Origin: Micrasema longulum
Lineage: Eukaryota > Arthropoda > Insecta > Trichoptera > Brachycentridae
DNA: 64,000 bases
Reading direction: 5' to 3'
Assembly (NCBI GenBank): GCA_022494885.1
Contig: JAGVSM010002371.1
Coordinates: 62,001 to 126,000 of the forward strand
Positions within the stretch are counted from its first letter, which is position 1; each line of letters begins with the position of its first letter. The position numbers and the translations under genes are program-made. Positions 21,541-33,160 of the stretch are shown in pieces. The notes below the pieces were generated by a model. It did not search any database and was not told the origin of the DNA. It saw only the letters and a list, made by a program, of their open reading frames with translations.

Positions 21541-21648
21541 GGGAAAGTAAAATTTTTGTATAATTACAGCTTAATTAACGTTTTTTCGAGCTATAATATT
21601 TTTTAAAGATTTTTTAACAATATAAAGTATTTTATTTAAAAATGGGGT

Positions 21649-21840
21649 ATGATCCACTGTGTACTCGAGATCGGAATCAGTGGATCATAAATAAATTAAC
21701 AGTGGCTCATTCTAGTAGGTATACAGTAAATAAATATGTATTTAGACTTAAGTAAATATGCGGGTAGCACAAGAAGTACTTCTAATATCTTTGGTGCACA
21801 GTGGATCATGATTCACTGTGAACTACGGTATCCACTGTCC
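21649..21840. repeat. cluster of ATGATCCACTGT-like motifs on both strands
   Basis: The motif ATGATCCACTGT or its reverse complement appears at 21649-21660, 21679-21689 (CAGTGGATCAT), 21699-21710 (ACAGTGGCTCAT), 21797-21820 and, in part, 21831-21838. The 21797-21820 copy is a near-perfect 24-bp palindrome (CACAGTGGATCA/TGATTCACTGTG). See the findings. Confidence 0.7.
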
Positions 21841-21984
21841 CCTATACGGCTATTTTGGTTTTATAGTCAAACATTCACAAATTACTAAGTTTTTTTCATA
21901 ATACCGATACTGTTATATGTAACGAAAATACACCTAGTTTACAGCAAAACCAATGCCATACGAAAATGTTACATGCAGATCAGA

Positions 21985-22115
21985 GAAGAAACAGCTTGCC
22001 CACCACATACCGCACACCGCATCTGAGGACATAAGTCTCCTTGGCGGTGCCCACATACACGGAAAATTTGCTCATTGCCAAACGAGAAAAGCTGCCCGAA
22101 GATCCAGATGATCCA
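21985..22115 (+). repeat. dispersed repeat W, copy 1
   Basis: AGCTTGCCCACCACATACCG, CATCTGAGGACATAAGTCTC, CTTGGCGGTGCCCACA and AACGAGAAAAGCTGCCCGA match 36405-36530 in reverse complement. It is GC-richer than its surroundings, and one frame is open across much of it, so it may derive from coding sequence of an unidentified element. Confidence 0.6.
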
Positions 22116-22164
22116 GGGTCTACAGTACTCTTTAGTTAAGAGAATTGTACCAGCAGAGATTTAA

Positions 22165-22900
22165 GAACAAATAGGTAATAATGATCTCCTGTACAGAACA
22201 ATCAAAACTCTGCCTGTTCGAGGATTACTGTGGCTTTGCATCATTTTAGAACAATTTAATTGTAATACATTCAAGTTTCCTCTCAAACATAACCATAATA
22301 CACGCTTCATGTATAATGATGGTTTGGTAGTACCAAAAATATGTAATAAGTATGGTAATAGAACTCTTAAATATTAAGTACCTAGCATTTTTAATTTATT
22401 GTCGAAAGAACTAAAATTTAAATCACATTGTAACAAGAGCAAAATCAAAAAGTGGCTACTCGATCAAAAGTTTAAATATGAATAGTATCTTATGAGTAAA
22501 TATTTTAATTTTTCATACATTTTATTTTATTTGAAAAATAAATTTAAATATTATTATTTGTATATATATATATATGTATATTCTGATCTTTTCGGCTGTT
22601 AATTTATATATGTTATTCATTGTTTTTATAAATGTAGATAATATTATACAGGTTAGTATAAATATAATCTCCACCAACAGCTACAGAAAGTGGCTTGGTG
22701 GGATTTTAGATTTAGTAATAATATAACAATTGAATTTTTTGTAAGCAATTGTAAAAATGTATAATTATATATATATTTTTTTAAAGTTTTTGTTAAGGTG
22801 GGGGATGAGGAAGGCTAAAATTCGGTCAATTACATTTTGATTTCTTTTTTTTTAAAATTATAATAAATAACTACGAAGTGCCTAAAAATAAAATTAAAAT
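22165..22900 (+). pseudogene. non-LTR retrotransposon, RT C-terminal relic plus 3' UTR
   Basis: From about 22165 the frame reads NNDLLYRTIKTLPVRGLLWL, EQFNCNTF and KHNHNTRFMYNDGLVVPKIC, NKYGNRTLKY, then one TAA near 22375, then VPSIFNLLSKELKFKS and KSKIKKWLLDQKFKYE, stopping at TAG 22483-22485. The 'HNHNTR...LVVP...YG.R...Y.VP.IFN.L...L....KKWLL' pattern is the C-terminal end of Jockey/CR1-type proteins. An AT-rich 3' UTR follows to about 22900, ending in AAATAAAATTAAAATAAAG. One premature stop and loss of all upstream domains make it a pseudogene. Confidence 0.7.
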
Positions 22901-23449
22901 AAAGCGTTGCCGTTCAAGCCAATGACACTAACCCAAAAAACACCATTTTGAGAAATTCGCAATTTGAACGTTGGGAGAACTAGAAAAAAACTGATTTTCG
23001 CATTTTGAAAGTTTAATGTGTTTTACACAATTCCTTCATGTACTTTTTAAAAATTCTATTGGTAACTTTTTCTTGAAGGTACTATATATCTGGAAGGTTT
23101 TTAATGTGGCAGGGTGGCTTAAATTTTGTTAAGTAACTTGCTTATTTATAATTCGCGTATTGTCAATCCTTATTTTATTGTTGTCATTATTTCGTATTTA
23201 CTGCATTTTGTGATTACCTACTGTATTGTATAGGACTCGTCGCACATTATTCATTCGATGTGTATCAGTTAAATTTAAAAAATAAAATGCTTTTTTTTCT
23301 TCAGAATACGGTTTTGAAATTTAACATACTTAAAAAAAATAAAAAAAAACAATTTATATCATTTCGTCATTTGAATTTTAACAAAAAGGTTTCTAACTTT
23401 TTACTAAGCTCTTTATTGTACCATTTTAATACAATTTACAAGTTTTAAG
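22901..23449. other. no gene seen
   Basis: AT-rich with short frames only. Confidence 0.35.
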
Positions 23450-23765
23450 CAAATATATTATTTTCATACTTACGCACCCATACAAACGCACCCTCTCCCT
23501 CTTTCATTCCCACACGCACATGTATCCTCTCCCTCATTCATTCACGCATACACACATTCACATACACATGAAAATACAAACGTCACACAAATAAAATTAC
23601 TAAACTTCTTTTCTTATATATTATGTGTCATTATATTTACAGTGGATTTTTTTAATTGGCTTTAGTATTGTTAAGATTTTTCTAATTATTTTGTTTATGT
23701 AATAGCTGTAAAAATCCCAAATAAAATGAAATAAAATAAAATAAATAAAAAATAAAATAAATAAT
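23450..23765 (+). mobile_element. LINE-like 3' UTR with CA/CT-rich tract and AAAT tail
   Basis: A tract of ACGCACCCATACAAACGCAC and CACACGCACATGTATCC-like units is followed by AAAATCCCAAATAAAATGAA and an (AAATA)n tail to 23765. Similar CA-rich blocks before A-rich tails lie at 49426-49710 and 53590-53860. I infer a LINE 3' end; no coding part is present. Confidence 0.45.
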
Positions 23766-23834
23766 CTGAACAATTCATTCCAAAAGAGTTAGTGATAGAG
23801 AGGAAATATTATACAAATTTATTAATTTTATCAA

Positions 23835-24009
23835 CAAGATGAAAGAATTAAAGGAATATAGATGTTCAAATATGGGCAGAATGGTGAATGTTACACAGTG
23901 TGTAAAGTGGCCACTTAAACCAGCCATTGACAGGTCATAAGCCCTGTAGATGCCTAGACTTCTATATTACCTTCTCTTAAATGTTCTTCATCTCTGTTGT
24001 AATATGTTA
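23835..24009 (+). mobile_element. foldback-family copy, single arm
   Basis: CAACAAGATGAAAGAATTAA, TATGGGCAGAATGGTGAATG, TTACACAGTGTGTAAAGTGG, GACAGGTCATAAGCCCTGTA and CATCTCTGTTGTAATATGTT are nearly identical to 12412-12599 and 57908-58106. Confidence 0.75.
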
Positions 24010-25249
24010 ACATTAATTTTATGGTTAATAATATATTTTACATGAGGAATTTTAATTTTTAAAATGTCTATTGTTTTATTTTATCTTACAAATACCTAAA
24101 CACAAACAAAATAATGTTTTTAGAAAGAAAACTGTCATACTTAAAAATAATACGAGTCTGTCTTAAATAAATTATATCTGCTTTTAGCGGGTTGAGTTGT
24201 TTGTTTAGATTTTATTGAAAGTAACACCACTGTTTTTTACTAAAAAATAATTTATATTTACGGAACTTTTTTTTACTAGATAACCTTGCTGACTTTTGCC
24301 TCTTAAAGAACATAATTTTACGCTTTGAATATCATATTCAACTAAAAACTGTAGTTTTTAGGGTTAGTGGCTTTTCCCTGAACGGCGACGATAGATTCTA
24401 TTGTACTTATACATAGATGATTATTATGCAACCAAATTATTCCAATTCCCACGAGTAACGAACGCTGGATTCACGTGCAAGCTACCGTTATGCTGTGCGT
24501 AATAAAATATAAAATTTGAGGGCGTTATCTTAAAGTTATCTCGAATATCCCTGGTCGAGTGTCGCGTCCTCCGCGGACCGGCCACGACGGGAGGTCTGAG
24601 CCGCTCATTTTTAACTACCTGTTTTAATTAATTGGCATTTCATACACTGACTACCTTAAACAGAACCCAGAACGGTTGCGTAAAAACCGAACACGATGCC
24701 ATTGCCTTTTAAATCGCATTACCAATTTTGGGTACTTTTTAGCATTTATTAAATTACGTGGCTCTCATGCCACGCGCGATATTTACAAATAATTCGAAGT
24801 AAGTATCAAGTGATTTACTTTAATAAGTAGATATTCAAAACATTTTATGTACCATTGAATCTCGAAAATTATCATTTTTATCATCACTTAAAAAGCAGTC
24901 TTCTTAACGTCCTTCATTTTTTTTATCTAAATGGAATATTTTAATAATCGTTTCTCATTAAAGATTTTTCTAATTATTTTTCTCAGAAATTTAATTGTGT
25001 TGATATTAATAAAATATCTTTAACTTGCATTAAAAATGAACTTTCCAAAAGTAATTCACGTTATGGTGTTGCGCCTTGAATCCGCAGCCTATATTATGCA
25101 GGTTATGTGCAGTGCTGTATGTAGGGACATAATAAATGTACACTGTATGATCAACTATAGTTGTATTATATATTTTAATGTGCAACTGTGTGACCAATAT
25201 TCAAAAGTAGAAATATTTTTAATAATATGTATTACATTTTAAGTAATAT
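24010..25249. other. no gene; GC-rich island inside
   Basis: Mostly AT-rich. About 24540-24605 is GC-rich (GTGTCGCGTCCTCCGCGGAC, then CGGCCACGACGGGAGG) with no repeat partner in this window. A second GC-richer spot near 24770 contains CATGCCACGCGCG. Confidence 0.4.
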
Positions 25250-25457
25250 TATAAGTATTGTATGATTAGTTATTTCATGTTATGTATAATTTTTATGTGA
25301 CAACATTTACAATAACAATATTATGTTGAAGCCTCTAATTGGACTTTATTAAATGTATTAATAATATAATTGTATCTTAAAAATGTATAAATGTCTGCTG
25401 CCTTTCCAATGAACTAAAATAAATAAAAAAATAAAAAATAAAATAAAATAAAAAAAA
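25250..25457 (+). mobile_element. LINE 3' tail
   Basis: TTAAAAATGTATAAATGTC, TGCTGCCTTTCCAATGAACT and an (AAATA/AAAAT)n tail at 25421-25457 look like the end of a plus-strand non-LTR element. No RT motif is readable upstream. Confidence 0.4.
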
Positions 25458-25836
25458 TACTCATGTTTATAATAATAATATTAACAATTATTATCTAAAA
25501 ATATTTTTTGTTAATTGTTTATATTACCTCAGTTCATGTAACTAAAAATATAGAGATACGCTGAGATTCAGTTCCCTTTGCTTCTACAATACATGTAAAT
25601 ATTATAAAATAATCAACAATTTACAATATAATCTTACAATTATACTTTTGATATGAATATTTTACATATTTAAATAATTATGGAGGACACAGTGATTTCG
25701 TTTTTGTCATATTATATACTATTGAATATCTTATTTATTTATTTTATTTACTGAACACTTTATATACATATACAATTTATATACATATAAGGGCGGCCAT
25801 ATTGCTTTAAAACTGTGTTTAAAAAACTAAAAAATT
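25458..25836. other. no gene seen
   Basis: AT-rich. TTTATTTATTTTATTTACTG near 25735 may be the end of a minus-strand LINE tail. Confidence 0.35.
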
Positions 25837-26013
25837 GCGGCCTCCGTAGTGTAGTGGTCAAGACGCTTGACTCACGCTCGGAAAGTTCCGGGTTCGATAC
25901 CCGGTGAGAACACAAAAATTAAAAATGTGATTTTTCTCAAATCTTGGTGTTCTGTGATGTAATTCCCCACATTTATTGAGCCTCCTGGCCTGTTGTGGTG
26001 CAAAAAAAAAATT
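25837..26013 (+). mobile_element. tRNA-derived SINE, lineage D, with intact promoter boxes
   Basis: The head GCGGCCTCCGTAGTGTAGTG continues GTCAAGACGCTTGACTCACG to the B box at 25891-25901 (GGTTCGATACC), flanked by a closed T-stem (CCGGGTTCGATACCCGG). The 5' end does not pair with the 3' side to form an acceptor stem, so it is a SINE head, not a tRNA. The body reads GGTGTTCTGTGATGTAATTC, GAGCCTCCTGGCCTGTTGTG and a short poly-A to 26013. The tail is shared with 6175-6320. Confidence 0.8.
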
Positions 26014-27540
26014 CTTCCTACCAACGCAAACCGTTTAGTTTGAGAAAATTATAAGTACATGGACATATTAAATCTTACAATTTTATACAAAATTAAAAAC
26101 AAAGATTAAGAAAATAAAAATATATAAAAAACTAACACTTTACTATGAAGAGAGGAAAGGGGATGGGAAGGAAAAAAGAATGATAAAGGAACAACTTCAA
26201 TATTTAGACAGTGACATTTCAATCTTGACTTGAAGGTAAATAAATAAATATCTTTTAATTCAAAATTATTTTTTAGTTCCGATTTTTAACATTCGGTTTT
26301 GTACTCGTATAAGGAAAGTACATTTAAAATCAGTAAAACTTCGCAAGAAAAAAGTTTTTTTAAAGAAAGCGATGTTTAATAAACAGACTTAAAAGCCCAG
26401 CGGTTCTTAAAACATTTTCAGATATTTTTATACATTCACTTTTTAAATTAACCTTTTTACACATTTTTAATCCATAAAGGAGTGCAAAATTGTTTTAAAT
26501 GGCCGTCTAAATTCCCAAAGGTATATCTTACCAGGCTAGAATATTCGTTATAAAAGCTTATTAAGGAGTGGTAAAGTGGTTACCAATCATTTGTCGTAAA
26601 AACACGTTTTTAAAAACAAGGAACACTACGAATAGACGTGAAAATAACAATTCAACCAAAAATTATATTTTATTTGATGAAAAAATGATTAGGTGATATT
26701 AATTTTTATTTTATTTGACTGCGTTTAATACCGTTTTAAAATTTGTCATAGAATTCTTCCTGGATAGTAAATGACGGTACCGTTAGTAAGAATTTCTCGT
26801 TGTCTCTGGAACTATTTATTAAATGCGTAAATGAATAGTTACAATCGGGTTTAAGTACCCATTTAATGGTCTTCATGCAATCTTCTATCCTCCATACAAA
26901 TGTGCTCTCTGGTCACTTAAGATTGGAATAATTAACTTCGGCTTTTCTTTGTAAATAAATAAGATGAATGCACCATTCATGCTTTTAACTCTACATAATG
27001 CATTTATTGCACGCTTTTTCGATTGTGTAATCTGAACAAGTGGACAGAAAGACCGTGAAATGCAGATTTATTATGCGTGTTGAAAGAACATGCACAGCTT
27101 ATACATACATATGCACTAGACTAGGGGCTCTATTAAACGCGATTTCTTCAGACACATTTTCAGACTAAGAAAAAGTTGCACAGTATAATATCAAGGGGTT
27201 AGTATCATGCTTACATTCAATTGAAAGAGTTAACCCCAGGAGTCCGAGCTTTCATCATGCTTATATCAAAAAGGAACCAAACGAAACCTATATGTGCCTT
27301 GTTGGTAATGTTGACAACCAATTGACAAAAAAAACCTAGAGGGTAAAATAAAAAAAATACTTAAATGTCTATACGTTTAATTTGTTTAAAGAACACACAA
27401 TATACGTATTCACAAAACATTATTTCGAAAATTATTATTAGTGAAAAACAACGTAAGAACTGTGTATGTATGTACGTATGTTGGCTTATAATTTTTTATT
27501 TTATTTATTTTTTGGGGATATTAAAAGTAATACATGTTAA
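26014..27540. other. no gene seen
   Basis: AT-rich with unassigned short frames and no repeat found within the window. Confidence 0.35.
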
Positions 27541-28090
27541 AAATATTCGCATTCCATAGTTCTGACATAAACTGCCAACGAATAGTCAGCAGCGGACGTC
27601 CAGGACGCCAAGAATCTGATGACTTGTAAAATAGGCGAACGTTGTGAAGGTTCTTAAGAGGCATCCGCAGTATATGGCCCAGCGAACCACATTGCCTCCG
27701 CTTGGTGACAGTTGTCACTGGAGTTTGCTGCGTCCGTTCTGTTATTATTTCATGCCTCACAAAGTCAAACCACCGCTCCCAAGATTCTTCTGAGACAATT
27801 ATTCTCAAAACTTAGTATTTTGCTGTTTTGGGCCCTAGTGAGGTGCCATTATTCGCATTCGTAGAGAAGGTGTAATGCAGGTTTTATATAGGCGGCATTT
27901 GGTTTTCAATGAGTAAATATTTGATCACCAGACAGCCTTATACTGTTAAGTGTGGTAACTGCTACTCCTAGCCGCACTCACAGTTATTTTTTAAAAGCTG
28001 CTATTTTCTGTAACATATACTCCCAGGTATTTGAAACTCTCGACCCTTTCAATGATTTGGTTTGTCAGTCAGGGGATTTTGAGCATCAAG
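27541..28090 (-). pseudogene. RTE-like LINE, RT thumb to C-terminus relic
   Basis: The minus strand reads IERVESFKYLGVYVTENSSF (around 27990-28050), the 'VE.FKYLGV.VTED' block after the RT palm. Broken frames follow, and near the 3' end LGHILRMPLKN and SSDSWRPGRPLLTIRW match the GHVxRM and RPxGRP blocks. Several stops and frameshifts are needed to join them. It belongs with the fragments at 16895, 17700 and 8945, though not necessarily one subfamily. Confidence 0.65.
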
Positions 28091-28698
28091 GCTTTACGAA
28101 GTGTTACTCAGTACATGAGTTATAGCAATATTTATTTATTTAAAATAAATGCGTCAGCCGTGGGCTTGTGTAACTAAATTTATTGCCAACTTACTAAACT
28201 GCCATTTTTTTTAAGTAGCAAGTTTTCAAATGATGTTATGAGGGCTTTATACACATCAAACGAGCATTTTATATGTTCAGTATGTTAAATTTGATATTTG
28301 TCCTGAGTATAAATACCTTAGTGTAGTCTACTCCCTTTGTTTTGCTCTCAATAACATTGCACAAACTTTTTTCGACGAGCAATAATCGTCCTATAAATAT
28401 CAATTGATTCCGGTATATTTTAGCTGCATTACGGGAGTCAAGAGATTAAAAATAATAATAGTATTTTTCCTGGAGAACCCCGAAATATCGGGAGGGTTGG
28501 CAATCCTCACTTGTAGGCCATGTCGGGATCATATTCGCACCATGAATTCAGAATTTTCCTATTATTCGTATGATTTAGAATTATAGTTTAAACTTTACCA
28601 CGATAGATCTGTTTGAATGCTGATTTACCACATTCAAAATGAGAGTTGTCGGACAATTTAATTATTTTGTACAAATTATGTTTTCAATAATTACTTTT
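28091..28698. other. no gene seen
   Basis: Unassigned AT-rich sequence. Confidence 0.35.
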
Positions 28699-29150
28699 TT
28701 GTTCGCCTCATAGTTAAATGTTTAGCACGTTTCCTCATCATGTTTACAGTCCTTGGTTCGATTCCTGGCAAGATAAAAGCCAAATATTTGTTTTGAAGGC
28801 GGTATTTTTTTTTAATGAAACTAAATGTTAGCGTTCTTATAATAATATAATTTACCCAAATATTTTAATTTTGGTGGCCATTTTCAACGAGTTTTAATTA
28901 CTCACTTTTAGGAAATAGAAATCAAGTTGGGGTAGAGTTGGGTTCGAACCTCGGACCTCTGACCCGTGAGTCCGCAACATTAGCCACGAGACCACAACCC
29001 AACTAATTATACACTACAATATTTTATTGTTCCTGAAACGGAATCGATTACCGTACCCTCCATGTAACAAAAACGATCCATAAACGCTTCTTTTTCAATA
29101 CAGTGCCTTATACACCACTGAGTGCATATGGGTAAATGATGAATTATAAT
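28699..29150 (+). mobile_element. SINE lineage T/C, split by a nested SINE
   Basis: The head TTCGCCTCATAGTTAAATGT and B box TTGGTTCGATTCCTGGC open the element. The expected tail (CCATGTAACAAAAACGATCC, TTCAATACAGTGCCTTATAC, ACCACTGAGTGCATATGGG) appears only after an oppositely oriented lineage-G SINE at 28855-29003. Confidence 0.6.
28855..29003 (-). mobile_element. tRNA-derived SINE, lineage G (nested)
   Basis: The minus strand reads GTTGGGTTGTGGTCTCGTGG, CTAATGTTGCGGACTCACGG, GTCAGAGGTCCGAGGTTCGA (B box GGTTCGAACCC), CCAACTTGATTTC, GTGAGTAATTAAAACTCGTT and CCAAATATTT. Both promoter boxes survive. It sits inside 28699-29150 and is therefore younger than its host. Confidence 0.75.
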
Positions 29151-31489
29151 ATCTAATAATACTTGTAAACATGTAATACATTATGCATTCAGTAGCCTAA
29201 CACTGAATATTAATGCGTTTTTTGCTAATCAAACCAAACGGGCTACCGGTTATTTTAACAATATTAATTTATTCTAAATATATTGCGGTATTAATCAATC
29301 AATAGTATAAAACATTCCTTCGCTGTCAAAAACTTTGTTTCTAATGTAAAAATGGTGTCAGTTTTGAGTTCAATTGGTTTTATATATTCCTATAACCACT
29401 TTATATAATTATGTAAATAATTAATCAAACAATGTATATATGTATTTCAATTTATGTGGTTAAGTTATTTATATATTATTTTTTTAACAATAAAAAAAAT
29501 ACAAGCAACAATCAGAAGAATTCACACAATACAGTATATATATAACTAAACCAATAATCCCATATGAGAATGAAACTTAAAAGAATTAACAAAATTAAAG
29601 AAAAACGCAGGTTTACAAACAGTGATAAAAAATAATAAATCGAAAAACCTTCCTCTTCGAGTCTCCAAAGATATGAATGTTTTTCGCAGTGTCATTGCGT
29701 ATCTTGTTTTACTGCCTACAGATGCGAGATTGAGAACTATAATACCCTGTATTGAAGAAAAATGATTGATTAAGTATGAATACATGAGTAAATAAATAAA
29801 AGAAATAACAACCCGTTCAAAACAAAAATAATATCAAAATTTTGAATTGGTCAACTATATTATGAAAATCCCTCTCTTCCACTCCTCCAATCTATTTCCT
29901 CATCTTTTTCAGAGCTCTTTTTTTATCATGTCTTATATAAAATATTATTTTTCTCTTTACTGTGTAACATGTTCTCTCATTATATTTGTGAAAAACTTTA
30001 ACTGGATGGATGTATTATTTTTTATATTTTGTATTCTTATACAACAACTGTTGTTTTTCCTTAATAAATAAAAATAAATAAAAAAAATAAAAAAAACGGA
30101 AATAAATAGACTGACATATTAGAAAGGATGCGTTACCTATTTATTTATCGTACGATTATTATAAAATGCATTCGTAACGTTACTCTTCCTGAAATTTACA
30201 GATTAGATTTTTCGATGAGTTAAAAGTTAAAACCCGTAAAGGAATGCTGACTAAATCGAGACATAAATAAATAGAATTATCGGTTTTTTAAAATAAAAAA
30301 TAAAACAAACCTCTATACTGACAACTATTGCGTCTGTGATATTTTACCTTTACACAGATATAAAACTTTTTTTTACCAAAATCGAATACAATTTGCATAA
30401 GTATTTTATAGTTTGAATTATAGTCAGAGGTTTGATAAGTAGATTATAAAAAGCTCCATGCCGATGAGTCATGTTTCAGATCATGCACAAAAAGTTCGAT
30501 TTATTACGCTTTAATTGGCATTATTCAATTGAAATCAGATGGTTTTTTAAATCTTTATATCCTTTCATTACCAACCTTAGTGTTATCAACGAATAAAAAC
30601 TAAAATATTCTGTTTTTAAATTAAACAACTCGTCATTGAACCATGAATGTTTATTGCATCGCGTTTTTTATTTGATCTTCGGCACTTTTATAGTAACAGA
30701 CCAATCGATTGACTATTGAAGCGTTTTATTTAATAACTTTTTATTCATTATTTCAATATTCTTGTAAACATAAAGAAGTGGTATTGCATTCCATAAATAA
30801 ATCATAGAGTCGTAAATCAAACGCCAAAATTGCAATATAATATTTTAAATATTTAACAACGGAAGGAGCTATAAAAGTTTTGGTGAGTTTTACATTTCAA
30901 TTACCACGCCTAATTCTTTTCAATATCTGAAGCATCAGTTCTAAGAACATCTATTTACAATCGGATGATGTGTAATTACATAAATTTAGGAGCCATTATG
31001 GTAGACGCATTTTGAGGGGTGATTATAAATTCAACGAGTCATTTTAAAAAATGATTCCGACGCATGGGTGAAGATGTGATTTGTGGGAGCAACAAGAAGG
31101 TTATGCAGAGAAATCACTTTGGTTCTCGTATGATGGATATAATAAGAAACAACACACGACATTCTATGAAATTATTAGACGTCAGATCATTCGATTTATG
31201 AGAGAAAGTCTAGTCGCTTTACATCTAAGCGCTCAGAAGAATGTTGTAATGTTAAAAATCGATCCTATAAAACGCATATTCTTTAAACGCTTACACAAAA
31301 CCGACAAATTGGATCCATTTAAAATAGTGACGTATTCATTTATTTATGTGCATCAAGTAGGATTTTTCAAACGTTAACAGTCTGAATGTTGCTTAGAATT
31401 AAAAATCTTCGTGTTTTCGTAATATTGATGGCTTACAATTTAAAATAACATGGTTTAATTAACTATATAAATTATTTTACTACTACTAC
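29151..31489. other. no gene; possible LINE residue
   Basis: Mostly AT-rich. The minus-strand frame at 29546-29785 contains RKTFISLETRRGRFFDLL, which recalls the 'SLExRR..ff.l' segment of Jockey C-termini, but flanking motifs are missing. A 98-codon frame at 31081-31377 has no ATG start and no motif I recognise. Confidence 0.35.
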
Positions 31490-31775
31490 TACCATCACGC
31501 CATTTCCCCATAGGGGTAGGCAGAGAGAATGGACCGCCACACATGTCTATCCTGGCATACACTCCTAGCCTCTTCCACATTCATACATCTTGTCATACAT
31601 GCCCTTCGGTTCTGTCTGCTTTTGACATGACCAGACTTAAGATTTTGGTTTATCTGATCATGCCACGTCTTCCTTGGTCGTCCTCGTCTAACGTTGCCGT
31701 TCATTTTTGCCATATATACTTGTTTTACCATTCTCTCGTCGTCCATGCATTCTACGTGACCAAACCATCTATTAT
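31490..31775 (-). pseudogene. RTE-like LINE, C-terminal fragment
   Basis: From about 31773 the minus strand reads RWFGHVECMDDERMVKQVYM, then GNVRRGRPRKTWHDQI, SGHVKSRQNRRACMTRCMNV, EEARSVCQDRHVWRSIL and SAYPYGEMA, stop. It is homologous to 44884-45261 and 46585-47112. The 3' end is GCGTGATGG followed by TAG repeats (the ACTACTACT run at 31482-31491 on the plus strand), matching the trinucleotide tails of RTE elements. The frame is uninterrupted but only the last ~95 codons remain. Confidence 0.8.
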
Positions 31776-32814
31776 TATTTTTATTTTATTATTTTTACTA
31801 TTATTTAATATTTTTTTAAAAAAAACTATATAAAATGTATACATAGTAGGGCCTGCCATCCAATTATATGTATTCACTCAATAATAAACCGATGACGGCT
31901 TAAAGTTTAAACTATAAAAATAATAAATATACTTTATATTAAAATAAGATAAATATGAACAGAACAAGGAGATAGTGGAAACGAAAAGAAGGAAATTGAC
32001 AAGGAGTGGTAAAGGATGATTAAAAGAAAGTAAACGTGGAAAATTGCATTTGATTTAATGATGTAATGAATTATGAATGAAGAGCATGAATCAAGCCTAT
32101 TAATTATCTTCTGTACATATTGTATGGAGTGTTAAATATATCAAGACTATTTAAATTTTTGTTAATTAATTCCAATGATTAGTTTTAATTTTACGAATAA
32201 AGAAAATATCAGAGAGCCTAGTTGGCCTGGAGGGAACACGGTAAGCAAGTAGATTAATGAGTTCCGGGGAATCGAATTATTATATTGTTATGGTTAGAAA
32301 TATACTTATTTTTCCACCTCGTAATATATTCGATTGTCTTTAATTCGTGAGGTCCCGACTTCAATTACCGACAGGGTAGATATAGGTTTTAATTTTTAAA
32401 AGATTTTCTAAAATTCTAGGTCCGTTATTTTGTTTTACAGGTAAAAATTAATACAACTACGGTGCAATTTGTGTACAAGTGCAGGGTCATATACTCCATT
32501 GCTGGTGGGTACAAGAAAATAATAAAACTCCCTTCGTCGATAAACTGCGCAAACTTAAGTATTGTATTAAGTAAACTATGCGGAAAAAAATCACAATTAG
32601 TTTGTTGGGGAAAATAGAGGGGATGATTGAAATAACAACTAAATGCTAAATAACTACCGTACAGCACCAAAGACCGTATGTGGCACAAAACTTGAAAGGT
32701 GTGAGTGTAAAGTCTGATCTCAGGGAGGAATTTATGCCATCAATTAATTACATATAAAGAAATATAGAAAGATCTTTATCCTATCCATCTCTGATTGAAT
32801 ATTTGTAATTATTT
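31776..32814. other. no gene; ATT-rich
   Basis: It begins with an ATT/TTTA-rich simple region (31775-31830), then unassigned AT-rich sequence. The part at 32340-32690 has some SINE-like strings (GTGAGGTCCCGACTTCAATT) but no clear family match. Confidence 0.35.
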
Positions 32815-33160
32815 ATTATTTTTTATTTTATTAATTTTTCACGCCCATAAGGCTTTTACATACATGAAAGTTATATAAAATATAAGTATGTAAACAACAT
32901 TAAATTTAAAAAATACTATATAAAGCAACAAAAGATAGAACAGTGTTAAGAAGTAAAGTTGGTATAAAAAAAAGATGAGTATATAAACAAGATTTTTTTT
33001 TTAAATACAATAAAAAGAAATGAAAGATAGGAACAGTGTTAAGAAGTATAGTTGGTATAAAAATAAAAAGATGAGTGTATTAACAACATAAATTTTAAAA
33101 AATACAATATAAAGTAATAAAATATAGAACTGTGTTTAGAAGTTAAGTTGGTTTAAAAAA
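32815..33160 (-). mobile_element. Jockey-like LINE 3' UTR carrying a three-unit minisatellite
   Basis: Next to the A-rich end (plus strand TTTTATTTTATTAATTTTTC) is ACGCCCATAAGGCTTTTACA, related to the same position of the Jockey element at 13343 (AACGCCCAAAAGGCATTTAC). Three units of about 90-95 bp follow (from about 32885, 32980 and 33077), each with GAACAGTGTTAAGAAGT or a variant, then AGTTGGTATAAAA and AAGATGAG. Coding sequence is absent. Confidence 0.6.

Noticed and set aside
25837..25915. A tRNA gene with intact B box and closed T-stem
   Set aside because: The 5' end does not pair with the 3' side to form an acceptor stem, and the SINE body with poly-A follows, matching another copy at 6175.
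29546..29785. Jockey C-terminal relic
   Set aside because: Only one short segment (SLETRRGRFF) resembles the family; expected flanking blocks are missing, so it is mentioned only as possible residue.
31081..31377. A 98-codon frame as a possible gene
   Set aside because: It has no ATG start, no recognised motif, AT-driven composition, and no splice signals that make sense around it.
32885..33160. CRISPR array
   Set aside because: There are three diverged 90-95-bp units with no spacer/repeat alternation, in a eukaryotic LINE 3' UTR.
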